Below, piece by piece: positions 1-8,574 of a DNA stretch of 58,690 nt. The stretch spans positions 1 through 58,690 of the forward strand of contig JAIQFM010000003.1 of assembly GCA_020073285.1 (NCBI GenBank). Reading direction: 5' to 3'. The DNA comes from Terriglobia bacterium. Its GTDB lineage: Bacteria > Acidobacteriota > Terriglobia > Terriglobales > Acidobacteriaceae. Every line of letters starts with the position of its first letter. Positions within the stretch are counted from its first letter, which is position 1. The translations under genes and the position numbers were made by a program. The notes beneath the pieces were generated by a model. It searched no databases and was not told where the DNA came from. It was given only the letters and a program-made list of their open reading frames with translations.

Positions 1-332
1 GGATGGCAGTTGGCGGCGTTGACCACCACTTCCTTGGTCACGGGTGCGAAACCCGCCAGTTCGGCGCGAATGACGTACCGGCCATTCGACGGCACAACCA
101 GGAAGTAGGCGCCGTCCACGCCAGTGGAGGTCGCAGCCTTCTTGCCGGTCAAGGAATTGGAAGCCGAGATGGCGACGCCGGGCAGCGGAAACGCGCCGGC
201 AGCCGCCTTGCCCGCCACGTCGCAGGATGCCGGCGCTTGCGCGAACGCGTACGACGCCGCGGCCAACAACAGCACCAAGGCCGCAAGCTGACCGCGTCTG
301 GAAAATGTCGGAAGCACTGGGACAAACTTCAT
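1..332 (-). CDS. Secreted protein with carboxypeptidase-regulatory-like domain, C-terminus cut off by window edge
   Basis: An open frame runs leftwards from ATG at 332 to the window edge without a stop, so only the first 110 or so residues are visible. They begin with a basic stretch and a hydrophobic segment (LAALVLLLAAASYAFAQ), a clear Sec signal peptide ending near AFAQA. What follows has the beta-sandwich pattern of CarboxypepD_reg domains: GVAISASNSLTGKKAATSTG, DGAYFLVVPSNGRYVIRAEL, then GFAPVTKEVVV. In Acidobacteriota this domain usually opens a long TonB-dependent-receptor-like outer-membrane protein or a secreted repeat protein. Which one applies cannot be told because the body lies outside the window. 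The start is chosen because the signal peptide follows it directly. Confidence 0.75.
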   Translation of the reverse strand, partial: MKFVPVLPTFSRRGQLAALVLLLAAASYAFAQAPASCDVAGKAAAGAFPLPGVAISASNSLTGKKAATSTGVDGAYFLVVPSNGRYVIRAELAGFAPVTKEVVVNAANCH

Positions 333-469
333 CGGCAGAATGTAGACAAGTGTACTAACACGAAGGTAAGCGATTCGGCTGCGTTCAGCATGTAAGAAGA
401 ACGTAAAATTTTGTCAATGTAATTGGAACTGGTTTCGAAAATCAATTTCATGATCTGAGGACGGAATCC

Positions 470-540
470 CTCAGCGGCTAAAGCCGTCAAAATTGGGGCT
501 TGTTACGGCGCGGCTGAAGCCGCACCCCTTCAAGGATGCA
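470..540. repeat. Palindromic intergenic repeat
   Basis: Two short palindromes, CGGCTAAAGCCG and GCGGCTGAAGCCGC, lie between the left-edge gene and the DUF5666 gene. The string CCTCAGCGGCTAAAGCCG recurs in inverted orientation at about 11078-11095, so this is a dispersed repeat and not a local hairpin. The rest of the 333-554 gap shows nothing else. Confidence 0.6.
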
Positions 541-554
541 TTCTTGAAACGGGT

Positions 555-1235
555 CTACTTGGCCGGTGGCGCTTGCTTGCGTTCTCCGCCCATCATTATG
601 CGCATGTCGCCCACGTTGAATGTCGTCGGCACAAACACGCCCGCCGAATTCAACTGCCCGCGCCCGAATACCCGATCGCCCACCTTGATGTCGGGCAGCG
701 TGATGCTGTCGCGCCCTTTGTGAAATGAAGTGCTCTCGTCCACCTCGATGGTCTGCGTCTGTCCCTCCGGGCGCGCGATCGTGAGCTTGGTGCCATCAAT
801 CGCCTTCACCTCGCCGGCGATGAACTGCTTGCCCATGCCCTCGCGCAGCGCCTGCATGTTGCCCTGGCCCATGCCCTGCCGTGACCCAACGAAGCGCGCC
901 GTCCACGTGTCCTCGCCCGCCGGTTCGCCGCCGACCATCACCATGTCGCCGGGCTTGAAGTCCGCCAGCTTGGCCGGCTGCCGATCCTTGCTGAAACGCG
1001 TATCGGAGGTGATTTTCACCGTCACCGTTTTGCCCTCCATGGTTTTCACCGTGAACCCGTCGGGCTTGATCTCTCCGATGGTGCCGGCCACGCCCTGGCG
1101 CAGGCCGCGGCCCTCACGCCGCTGCTGAGCTCCCGGACTAGCGGGCTTGTCGTTGCTGGCAGGTTGATCGCTGGTTTGCGCGACGCACCAGAGCGGCCCG
1201 ATGAGCAGCAGGAGCACGGCGAATCTGCATTTCAT
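555..1235 (-). CDS. Secreted DUF5666-like protein
   Basis: A 226-residue protein with a signal peptide (KCRFAVLLLLIGPLWCVAQ) and then a low-complexity Ser/Pro/Gln-rich linker. The body has two related small beta-barrel units. One contains GTIGEIKPDGFTVKTMEGKT and ends DMVMVGGE. The other contains GEVKAIDGTKLTIARPEGQT and ends GDRVFGRGQL. This repeated pattern (G-x-I/V-x-x-I/A ... G-D-x-V-x-V/G) is that of DUF5666/OB-like domains common in acidobacterial secreted proteins. No catalytic residues are evident. The C-terminus is MMGGERKQAPPAK. It is divergent from the DUF5916 gene that starts at 1395, so the two may share a promoter region. The function is unknown. Confidence 0.7.
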   Translation of the reverse strand: MKCRFAVLLLLIGPLWCVAQTSDQPASNDKPASPGAQQRREGRGLRQGVAGTIGEIKPDGFTVKTMEGKTVTVKITSDTRFSKDRQPAKLADFKPGDMVMVGGEPAGEDTWTARFVGSRQGMGQGNMQALREGMGKQFIAGEVKAIDGTKLTIARPEGQTQTIEVDESTSFHKGRDSITLPDIKVGDRVFGRGQLNSAGVFVPTTFNVGDMRIMMGGERKQAPPAK

Positions 1236-1394
1236 GAGAACCTCTTGTTACCGGCGGGTCTCCGACCAGCATTCCGACGACCGACAACCGATCACCCTGT
1301 ATGTAGACTCTCGCCCCTGTAAAAAGTTGTTACGGCGGGGGCAAAATACTGCGCTCGCGTGCAGCGCTGCTGTATTCTTTCCGGTCATTTCATC

Positions 1395-3629
1395 ATGATT
1401 CGCCGGACCCTGGTCGTCCTCACCGTCGCGCTTGTATGGTCTGCCATCGTGCCGGTGCTCGCCGGCGCGCAATTGGCCGGCAACACTGAAAACTACAAAA
1501 TCCGCGTGCGCCGCATCAACGGCGCCCACATCAAGATTGACGGCAAGCTGGACGAGCCTATCTGGGCGACCATTGACCCGATCACCAACTTTACCCAAAC
1601 GCAGCCCAAGGAAGGCGCGCCGGTGAGCCGGCACACCGAGGCACGCATTTTTTACGACGACAACAACATCTACTTCGGTTTCCGCTTCGAGGACGATCCC
1701 GACAAGATCAACTACCACTTCGTCGCCCGCGACGTCTCCAGCGGCTCCGACAGCGCCGACATCCTGCTCGACACCTTCCACGACCGCCGCACCGGCTATT
1801 TCTTCAGCATCACTGCCGCCGGCGTGCAGTTTGACGGCACCTTCGACGAATCGCGCGGCGGCCAGGGCTTCGGCACCATCGACCTGACCTGGGACGGCAT
1901 CTGGTACAGCGCGGTCTCGCGCGAATCCTGGGGATGGTCGGCGGAAGTGATGATCCCCTTCAAATCCATCCGCATCTCGCAGGCATCCTCGCAGGAGTGG
2001 GGCATCAACCTGGGGCGCGAGCGGCTGCGCGATAACGAGTTCGCCTTCTGGGTGCCGGTGCCGCGCTTCGAAGGGTTCATGAAGCCGTCGCGCGCCGGCG
2101 TGCTTACGGGATTGGAAGATATTCACGTCGGACGCAATCTCGAACTCGTGCCTTTCGCCGCCGGCGCCGAACGCAGCGACGGGCGCCAGCCCCAGCTTAA
2201 CAAGTTCACGTTCAACGGCGGCCTTAACGCGCGTTACGGCCTTCGGCAGAACCTGACCGCCAACCTCACCATCAATCCCGATTTCGGCGAAACCGAGGCC
2301 GACCAGTTCACCTCCGAGGTCTCGCGCTTCGAGATCTTCTTTCCCGAGAAGCGCCAGTTCTTCACCGAGGGCGCCAACTACTTCCAGACGCCGCTGCAAC
2401 TGTTCTTCTCGCGGCGCATCGGCGCGCCCATGCCCGACGGCGAACCGCAGCGCATTCTCGAAGGCGGCAAGATCACCGGCAAGTCGGGCGCCTGGACCAT
2501 CGGCGCGCTGGAGGCGCTCACCCAGACCCAGGATTACGTTGATCCCGCCGCCCAGACGCTGCAGCAAGCGCCGGGCGCATTTTACGGCGTGCTGCGTATG
2601 CAGCACGACCTGTTTCAGAAATCCGCTTTCGGCTTCATGACGGTGAACCGCCGCCAGCAGCCGGGCAGCGTCGGCCAGAGCGAGAGCACCCACGCGGTGG
2701 ACCTCAGCATCCTCTCCGGCCCGCATATCCGCTGGGTGTCGCAGGCGATGGTCAACACCAACGACGCCCATCCCGGCGTGGACGCGCAACACCTGGGATG
2801 GACCTCGGAGTTCATCTACGATTCCGACCGCTTCACCTACGATGCGGGCGGCAAGTTCCTGGGCAACAAAGTTGACCTCAGCCATACTGGCTTCGAACCC
2901 GAGGTGGACCGCTGGATCGGCTGGACCTCGACCACCTGGAAGCCGTTCATCAATCGCTACGGCGTTCGCCAGCTTTTCTTCAACCTCAATTACGACCAGG
3001 CCAACGGCACTCATGGCGAACTGGAGGATTCCAACGCCTATTTCGATTTCACCGCGCAGTTCAAGAATTTCTGGCAGGCGCGCTTCCGCGGTAATTATGA
3101 CCGCACCCGGTTCTTCTTCTTCACGCCGGACTTCCAGCGTCTGCCCAACACCCGCGGGTACGAGCAGCCGACCTACATCGTGGAGCTTTCCTCGAACCAG
3201 AGTCGCCGCGTGTATTTTGACCTGCTGTTCCAAACGCAGAAGATGGTGCAGTACAACGAAAACTTCTACGGCTCGCTGAAAGGGCTGCAGCTCCAGTCCA
3301 CGGCGCGCCTGGGCCGCCACCTGCGCTGGGAGCTCAACGCCATCCACATTGACGAGCACCTCTTGGACGGCCGCCACTTCCAGTACCGCCGCTTCTTCAT
3401 CTCGCGCCTGACCTACCAGTTCACCACCAAGGCGCGCGCCCGGGTGTTCGCGCAGTACGCCAAGGACCGCCACGGCAACGACCTCAGCATCAACTCGCTT
3501 TTCGCCTACGATTTCACCGCCCGCAGCGCGCTCTATGTCGGCTACAACCGCCAGCGCCGCTCCCCATTCGCCGTCACCGACCTCGGCAACCAGGTGTTCG
3601 TGAAACTCTCCTACTTGTTCGCGTTTTAG
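1395..3629 (+). CDS. Secreted DUF5916 / family 9 carbohydrate-binding-like protein with outer-membrane barrel
   Basis: A 744-residue protein. Residues 1-27 form a signal peptide (IRRTLVVLTVALVWSAIVPV...AGAQ). It is followed by a CBM9-like domain: IDGKLDEPIWATI, then EARIFYDDNNIYFGFRFEDD and SADILLDTFHDRRTGYFFSI. The DUF5916 region has the family hallmarks of NPDFGETEADQ and FFPEKRQFFTEGANYFQ, and then alternating aromatic strands up to the C-terminal VFVKLSYLFAF, which ends in Phe like an outer-membrane barrel. The frame opens 12 codons earlier, but ATG at 1395 places the signal peptide at the N-terminus. A long open frame on the opposite strand (1248-3788) is a shadow of high-GC coding. A paralogue lies at 11917-14214. 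A role in glycan binding or uptake at the outer membrane is inferred. Confidence 0.85.
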   Translation: MIRRTLVVLTVALVWSAIVPVLAGAQLAGNTENYKIRVRRINGAHIKIDGKLDEPIWATIDPITNFTQTQPKEGAPVSRHTEARIFYDDNNIYFGFRFEDDPDKINYHFVARDVSSGSDSADILLDTFHDRRTGYFFSITAAGVQFDGTFDESRGGQGFGTIDLTWDGIWYSAVSRESWGWSAEVMIPFKSIRISQASSQEWGINLGRERLRDNEFAFWVPVPRFEGFMKPSRAGVLTGLEDIHVGRNLELVPFAAGAERSDGRQPQLNKFTFNGGLNARYGLRQNLTANLTINPDFGETEADQFTSEVSRFEIFFPEKRQFFTEGANYFQTPLQLFFSRRIGAPMPDGEPQRILEGGKITGKSGAWTIGALEALTQTQDYVDPAAQTLQQAPGAFYGVLRMQHDLFQKSAFGFMTVNRRQQPGSVGQSESTHAVDLSILSGPHIRWVSQAMVNTNDAHPGVDAQHLGWTSEFIYDSDRFTYDAGGKFLGNKVDLSHTGFEPEVDRWIGWTSTTWKPFINRYGVRQLFFNLNYDQANGTHGELEDSNAYFDFTAQFKNFWQARFRGNYDRTRFFFFTPDFQRLPNTRGYEQPTYIVELSSNQSRRVYFDLLFQTQKMVQYNENFYGSLKGLQLQSTARLGRHLRWELNAIHIDEHLLDGRHFQYRRFFISRLTYQFTTKARARVFAQYAKDRHGNDLSINSLFAYDFTARSALYVGYNRQRRSPFAVTDLGNQVFVKLSYLFAF

Positions 3630-3639
3630 GCCAGCAACT

Positions 3640-3735
3640 GGTGGTTCGCCGTTTGCAGGTAGTTCAAGAGCCGAGCTACCAGCTACCAACAACCACCTAC
3701 AAATCGCAAATCCCCAATCGCAAGTCACGAATCGC
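3640..3735. repeat. Intergenic array of short degenerate words
   Basis: The gap between the DUF5916 gene and the transporter is filled by near-repeats. These are AGCTACCAGCTACCAAC followed by CAAATCGCAAATCCCCAATC and GCAAGTCACGAATCGC, preceded by GGTAGTTC-type words in the opposite sense. It belongs to the class of word arrays seen at many junctions in this window. Confidence 0.6.
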
Positions 3736-3756
3736 TTGCTATCCTGTGTTTCCCAC

Positions 3757-4989
3757 ATGCACCACGCCATCTCAGACGCGCAATTCATCGCTGGATACCT
3801 GATCTTCCTCGCCAGCTACCTGGTGTTCGCCATCGGCAAATTTCCTGGCTGGAAGATCGACCGGCCCGGCATGGCGATCATCGGCGCCGTGCTGATGTTC
3901 GCCTTCCGCATTCTCGGTCCCGGCGACGCGCTGCGCTACATCAACCTCGCCACCATCGTGCTGCTGTTCTCCATGATGCTCATCGTCGGGAACCTGCACC
4001 TGGCGGGCTTCTTCGACCGCGTGGCTGAGTTCGCGGTCGCCCGCATGGGGCGCCGCCATCTGCTGCCGGCCGTCATTTTCACCAGCGGAATCCTATCCGC
4101 GTTTTTTGTGAACGACATCATTTGCCTCGTCATGGTGCCGTTCGTGCTGACCGTTACGCGCCGCATGAACGTTCCGCCGGCACGTTACCTGCTCGCGGTC
4201 GCGACCGCGTCGAACATCGGCAGCGTGGCCACCATAACCGGCAACCCGCAGAACATTCTCATCGGATCGTTCTCCGGAATTTCCTACCGTTCGTTCCTCG
4301 CGCATCTCGGCCCGATCGCCATCGCTGGCCTGCTGCTCGATTGGCTGGTGCTTCACTTTATCGGCGACAGTGAACGCGCAAGCGCCGGCGCAGGCGTTGT
4401 GGTGGAAATCACGCACGAGCCCGCTCGCTCGCTCGGCAAACCCGTTCTCGTGACTGCCGGCGTGCTCATCGGCTTCATCGCCGGAGCGCCGCCCGCGCTG
4501 GTGGCGGCTGTCGGCGCGGCCATCCTGCTCATCACCCGCTCGTTGGAGCCACGCCTGGTTTACGACGAGGTGGATTGGGGACTGCTGGTGTTTTTCGTCG
4601 GGCTGTTCCTCATCGTCGGCGGCGCCGAGCGCGTGGGACTCACAACGTTGCTGCTGGAAGTGACCCAGCGCTGGAATCTGCACAATGCCGGCCTGCTGAC
4701 CGTGGTCACCGCCGCGTTCTCCAACATCGTGAGCAACGTGCCCGCCGTCATGCTGCTGAAATCCCTTGCCCCAGGATTTCAAAATCCCCACCACGCCTGG
4801 CTCGTGCTCGCCATGGCCAGCACGCTGGCCGGCAATCTCACCATCACCGGCTCCATCGCCAACATCATCGTGGTCGAGCGCTCGCGTCCGGCGGTGCACA
4901 TCGGCTTCTGGGACTATTTCCGGGTGGGATTGCCGATCACCGTAGCGACCCTGCTGTTCGGCTGGCTGTGGCTAAGCTGGCTGCCGTGA
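3757..4989 (+). CDS. ArsB/SLC13-type anion (or Na+/H+) transporter
   Basis: About 410 residues with some 11 hydrophobic segments and the pseudo-twofold organisation of the ion-transporter superfamily. The first half carries FFVNDIICLVMVPFVL followed by TITGNPQNILIGS. The second half carries FSNIVSNVPAVMLL followed by TITGSIANIIVVE. The Asn-rich re-entrant motifs (GNPQN, SNVPA) are those of ArsB, NhaD and CitMHS permeases. Substrate (arsenite, dicarboxylate or Na+/H+) cannot be decided from sequence, and no ars regulator or arsenate reductase is adjacent. The ATG at 3757 is preferred over 3736 because it leaves a normal short N-terminus (MHHAIS...) before the first membrane segment. It ends 30 bp before the next gene and may be cotranscribed with it. 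Confidence 0.82.
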   Translation: MHHAISDAQFIAGYLIFLASYLVFAIGKFPGWKIDRPGMAIIGAVLMFAFRILGPGDALRYINLATIVLLFSMMLIVGNLHLAGFFDRVAEFAVARMGRRHLLPAVIFTSGILSAFFVNDIICLVMVPFVLTVTRRMNVPPARYLLAVATASNIGSVATITGNPQNILIGSFSGISYRSFLAHLGPIAIAGLLLDWLVLHFIGDSERASAGAGVVVEITHEPARSLGKPVLVTAGVLIGFIAGAPPALVAAVGAAILLITRSLEPRLVYDEVDWGLLVFFVGLFLIVGGAERVGLTTLLLEVTQRWNLHNAGLLTVVTAAFSNIVSNVPAVMLLKSLAPGFQNPHHAWLVLAMASTLAGNLTITGSIANIIVVERSRPAVHIGFWDYFRVGLPITVATLLFGWLWLSWLP

Positions 4990-5019
4990 GCTAGAATCGC
5001 GCGTCCCCGGAGGCCGACC

Positions 5020-5412
5020 ATGCCCAAAGCCATCGCCGCGCGCCGCTCCTCGACCGCCGATTTCGCGGCAACCTTTCGCGAGCTCAAGACCATCCTGGAA
5101 CCCTACGGCGATAAACTCCGCGCCGCGCACGACAAGCCCAGCTATTACTACCTGGAAACTCACGACAAGCCCTATCGCGGCCGCGCGATCATGTTTGCCG
5201 CCGTACGCACCGGCAAGGCTTACGTCAGCTTCCATTTGTTCCCGCTCTACACCTGTCCCCGCATGACGGCGGGCATGTCTCCCGCTTTGAAAAAGCGCAT
5301 GCAGGGCAAGACCTGCTTTAACTTCACCGCACCCGATCCCACGCTCTTCGCCGAATTGAAGAAACTGACCGCGGAAGGATTCAAGCTGTTCAAGGACATT
5401 AAACTCCCGTAG
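5020..5412 (+). CDS. Small soluble protein resembling DUF1801
   Basis: A 130-residue protein with no signal peptide or membrane segment. The pattern fits DUF1801/YdhG-like proteins: an N-terminal helix (STADFAATFRELKTILEPYG), a strand pair with KAYVSFHLFPLY, and a C-terminal PDPTLFAELKKLT followed by a Lys-rich helix. That family adopts a small alpha/beta fold and has no established activity. It follows the transporter by 30 bp in the same direction. The ATG at 5020 is preceded by a CCGGAGG-like ribosome-binding sequence (about 5008-5014). Confidence 0.65.
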   Translation: MPKAIAARRSSTADFAATFRELKTILEPYGDKLRAAHDKPSYYYLETHDKPYRGRAIMFAAVRTGKAYVSFHLFPLYTCPRMTAGMSPALKKRMQGKTCFNFTAPDPTLFAELKKLTAEGFKLFKDIKLP

Positions 5413-5427
5413 AAAAATCCCGAGGTT

Positions 5428-5487
5428 GCGGAGCTACTACCGCCGCCAGAGCACGAACTACCAGCTACCAACTCCCAGCTACCTTAT
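5428..5487. repeat. Intergenic word array (GCTACC type)
   Basis: The gap before the alcohol dehydrogenase contains GGAGCTACTACC, ACGAACTACCAGCTACCAAC and TCCCAGCTACC. This is the same word as part of the 3640-3735 array, in one orientation only. The arrangement is degenerate, not a clean tandem repeat. Confidence 0.55.
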
Positions 5488-5505
5488 ATTTGCTACACTC
5501 CGCGC

Positions 5506-6510
5506 ATGCGCGCCATGGTGCTCGATCAGCCGCTCCCCGCCGAGCAGAACCCGCTCCAACTGCGCGAGGTTCCCCTGCCCGAGCCGCGCACCGGCGAGAT
5601 TCGCGTGCGCGTGCGCTGCTGTGGGGTGTGCCGCACCGACCTCCACATCGTCGAGGGCGATCTGAAACTGCCGAGGCTGCCCGTGGTTCCCGGCCACCAG
5701 GTTGTGGGAGTGGTGGACGCGACCGGTCCCGAGGTCAAGCTCTTCCGCGAGGGTGATCGCGTTGGCGTTCCCTGGCTGTATTCCACCGATGGAGACTGCC
5801 CGTTCTGCCGCCGCGGCCAGGAAAATCTCTGCGACAACGCGCACTTCACTGGCTTCCACGTTGATGGCGGTTATGCCGAGGCGGTAATCGTTCGCCAGGA
5901 TTTCGCTTACTCCATTCCTCCGCAATTCGACGACGAGCACGCCGCGCCCCTGCTCTGCGCCGGCGTGATCGGCTACCGCTCCTTGAAGCTCAGCAATGTG
6001 CGTCCCGGAGAGCGGCTCGGGATGTATGGCTTCGGAGGTTCGGCGCACATCGTGCTGCAAATCGCGCGGCATCTCGGATGCGAAGTGCTGGTGTTCACCC
6101 GCGGCGCGGCGCATCGCGAGCTGGCGACCAAGCTAGGCGCCTCCTGGGTTGGGACGGCGCAGGACCAGCCGCCCGCGCCACTGGATTCGGCGATTATCTT
6201 TGCTCCCGCCGGCTCGCTGGTTCCCGAGGCCTTGCGCCACCTGCGCAAGGGTGGCACCGTGGCGCTCGCCGGGATCACGATGAGCCAGATACCGGCGATG
6301 AATTACGATCTGCTCTACCACGAGCACGTGTTGCGCTCCGCCGCCAACAGCACGCGCGACGATGTCCGCGACTGCCTGCGCCTTGCCGCCGAGGTTCCGG
6401 TGAGAACCGAAGTACAGTCGTTCCCGCTCCAGCAGGCCAATCAGGCACTGCAGGATCTAAAGCACAGCCGCATCGGCGGCGCCGGTGTGCTGCGCATTTC
6501 TGAAGACTGA
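5506..6510 (+). CDS. Zinc-dependent alcohol dehydrogenase (MDR family, TIGR02822-like)
   Basis: 334 residues, the usual length. The catalytic zinc site is visible as CGVCRTDLH (Cys39) and PGHQVVG (His64), with a cysteine in PLLCAGVIGYRSLK. The Rossmann motif is GMYGFGGSAHIVLQIA. The structural-zinc lobe reads STDGDCPFCRRGQENLC: Cys98, Cys101 and Cys109 are present, but the first of the usual four cysteines is replaced by Asp95. The overall pattern, including the C-terminal LRKGGTVALAGITMSQIP, fits the adh_fam_2 group of zinc-binding dehydrogenases that oxidise alcohols or reduce aldehydes with NAD(P)H. It stands alone. The partner pathway is not evident. Confidence 0.85.
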   Translation: MRAMVLDQPLPAEQNPLQLREVPLPEPRTGEIRVRVRCCGVCRTDLHIVEGDLKLPRLPVVPGHQVVGVVDATGPEVKLFREGDRVGVPWLYSTDGDCPFCRRGQENLCDNAHFTGFHVDGGYAEAVIVRQDFAYSIPPQFDDEHAAPLLCAGVIGYRSLKLSNVRPGERLGMYGFGGSAHIVLQIARHLGCEVLVFTRGAAHRELATKLGASWVGTAQDQPPAPLDSAIIFAPAGSLVPEALRHLRKGGTVALAGITMSQIPAMNYDLLYHEHVLRSAANSTRDDVRDCLRLAAEVPVRTEVQSFPLQQANQALQDLKHSRIGGAGVLRISED

Positions 6511-6554
6511 CGACTCAAGGCTATCTTGGGGTTGGTTTTCCTGAAGCCTGCAGC

Positions 6555-7262
6555 CTATCTCAGCAGCTCCGCCTTGCGCTGGCGATGGTAGTCGTTCAAC
6601 TGCCGGTTGGCCTCGATGATCGTGTCCAGCTCGCTGGCAATCTTCTCCAGGTCGGCGCCCGGAACCATGACGTAAAGCTCGTCGTCGTCCAGATCGGTAT
6701 AGACGCGGTTGCCGACGCACCCGCTGGATGCCGCGATGCCGCCCGACAGCGCCGCCGGAATCGCCATGCACGTCGGTCGCGCGAACAGCGACGGCTGCGT
6801 CTTCACGCCGGCGCGCGCAGCCGCTTCCTGTAGCAGCATCAGCTTGCCCGGCTTGCCGACCAGGATGACGACTTCGGGCGCAAACGTCGCGTCGCCGAGT
6901 GGCGCATAGGCCATGTACGACGGTGAAGCCGTCAGGCGCGCGATCATGGGCACGTCCTCGGGCCGGATGTAGCCGATCGAGGTCATGAACTGCACGGTCG
7001 CGCCCAGTTCCGCTTCGCGCTCCGGCGGTAGCGGGATGTTGTGCGTGTAGCAGCCGATGGCGCAGTTGTAATGGTCGCCGGCCGCGGCGTAGAACGCCCG
7101 GCCGTCGGCGGCCATCCGCCAAAAGCTGCAGCCCGCGGGCACGCTGCCGGAAAATTTCGTCATGTCTACGGGCGGTTGTTGCGTGGACATGACCGCCACC
7201 GGACGGCGGCTCAGGCCCAGGGTCTGCTTCAAGCGCGATTCCAAGGATGAGTAGCGCGTCAT
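6555..7262 (-). CDS. DUF169 family protein
   Basis: A 235-residue soluble protein. The family pattern is visible: an N-terminal VDMTKFSGSVPAGCSFWRMA, then CAIGCYTHNIPLP, a central GYIRPEDVPMIARL, VILVGKPGKLMLLQEAA, a Cys-containing RPTCMAIPAA and the Gly-rich SGGIAASSGCVGNRVYTDL. DUF169 proteins are widespread in anaerobic and soil bacteria and archaea; conserved cysteines suggest a cofactor or metal, but no reaction is established. It converges with the alcohol dehydrogenase gene upstream. Confidence 0.8.
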   Translation of the reverse strand: MTRYSSLESRLKQTLGLSRRPVAVMSTQQPPVDMTKFSGSVPAGCSFWRMAADGRAFYAAAGDHYNCAIGCYTHNIPLPPEREAELGATVQFMTSIGYIRPEDVPMIARLTASPSYMAYAPLGDATFAPEVVILVGKPGKLMLLQEAAARAGVKTQPSLFARPTCMAIPAALSGGIAASSGCVGNRVYTDLDDDELYVMVPGADLEKIASELDTIIEANRQLNDYHRQRKAELLR

Positions 7263-7483
7263 AACCTGAAGCTAGATGTTACGCACTCCGCTCCGGATGC
7301 ACCAAAAACGCAGGTTGGACAAGCCTTCCCGCTTCCCATACACTGCCGCGCCAACGACTCTATGCGTCTTGTTACCTTTGAAAATCCTCTGCGGCAGCGC
7401 CGCGCGGGAGCGATTGCGCGCGGAAATGCTCAGGCGAAAAGCTGGTCCCGACTTCCCCGGAATGGCAGCCTCAGCGTTGACGT

Positions 7484-8434
7484 TCAGGTCCGTTGCGTGG
7501 CCTTGTAGCGTTTTTCGTGCCGCCACGAAGCTTCCAGGCCCTTGATCAGGCGCCACATGGTGGAGTGCAGCGGCGCGCTGACGCCGGCGCGCCCGGCTTC
7601 GCGCGCGATCGCGCCGCACAGGTAATCCACCTCCGTCGGCAGTTCGTGGTCCACGTCGAACAGCATGGAGGTGGGATGGTTCGTCTGCGCGCCGATCTTG
7701 TTCATCTCCCACGGATCCTCGTGCAGCGGGACGCCGCACCCCGCCGCGACGCGCTTCCCCTCGTCAATCAGATCGTGCAGCAGGCGGCCGAGCGCATCGG
7801 GCGAACTCTGGTCGGCAAATTCGGGCGAGTGCGGCAAACGCGTGAGCGCGGAAACCGCATTCACCGAGGCATTAAAGATCAGCTTGGACCACTGCGCGGG
7901 GCGCGCGTCTTCCAGCGCCACCGCCTTCAGGCCGCCGGCGACAAACAGGTTGGCCGATTCCTTCACCAGTGAGAAGGGCGTGCCGCGGGGCTCGAATGGG
8001 CCCAGCCAGGTGTACTGGTCGAGTTCGAATTCGACGTCGCAATCGCTGTGGCGCGTGCCGCTCATGAAGGTAATGCCGCGGATGAGGTAGCCGCGCGTGA
8101 GTTCCGCCAACACTTCTTCGCTGCCGAGGCCGTTCTGCGCCGAGATGACGGCGGCGCGGTCGCAGCGGCGCGCCGCCGGGGCAAACGCCTCGCGCGTGTG
8201 CGTGGCCTTGGTGGCCACGATGGCGAGATCGAACTCGGGGAGTTGCTGCGGGTCGCCGGTGGCGCGGACGTGGGCGACGAAGCTGTCGTGGCCGGTGACG
8301 CGAATGCCGCGGTCATTGAGGATGCGTGCATGCTCCTCGCGGCGCACCAGCGCCCACACTTCGGCGACGCGCGCCAGGTGCGCGGCGTACAGCGAGCCGA
8401 TGGCGCCGCAGCCGACGATGAGAATTTTTTTCAT
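7484..8434 (-). CDS. panE: Ketopantoate reductase (2-dehydropantoate 2-reductase)
   Basis: About 316 residues starting MKKILIVGCGAIGSLYAAHL, the dinucleotide-binding GxGxxG of the ApbA/PanE family. Further motifs are DLAIVATKATHT, AVISAQNGLGSEEVL and the C-terminal all-alpha domain with KLIFNASVNAVSALTR, the region carrying the catalytic Lys and substrate-binding Asn. It would reduce ketopantoate to pantoate with NADPH in coenzyme A synthesis, although ApbA/PanE paralogues with other 2-keto substrates exist. The frame extends 5 codons further to 8449, but the ATG at 8434 puts the Rossmann strand at the N-terminus as in the family. No panB/panC is adjacent. Confidence 0.8.
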   Translation of the reverse strand: MKKILIVGCGAIGSLYAAHLARVAEVWALVRREEHARILNDRGIRVTGHDSFVAHVRATGDPQQLPEFDLAIVATKATHTREAFAPAARRCDRAAVISAQNGLGSEEVLAELTRGYLIRGITFMSGTRHSDCDVEFELDQYTWLGPFEPRGTPFSLVKESANLFVAGGLKAVALEDARPAQWSKLIFNASVNAVSALTRLPHSPEFADQSSPDALGRLLHDLIDEGKRVAAGCGVPLHEDPWEMNKIGAQTNHPTSMLFDVDHELPTEVDYLCGAIAREAGRAGVSAPLHSTMWRLIKGLEASWRHEKRYKATQRT

Positions 8435-8574
8435 CGCGTGATCCGGCAATCGGGTTATCGACTCCGACTGCGCGGCCTACATCGAGTCCTGGCCTGCGCA
8501 AGGCGCGCGGATACATGAATGAGCCCCATTCTCATTCTGGCCGCCGAAGCAATCCGCCGAGGCGCACCAATTTA

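Noticed and set aside
1248-3788. An 846-codon open frame on the minus strand opposite the first DUF5916 gene
   Set aside because: Its composition is Val/Ala/Glu/Gly-rich with no domain; the plus-strand frame has a signal peptide and clear motifs. It is a high-GC shadow.
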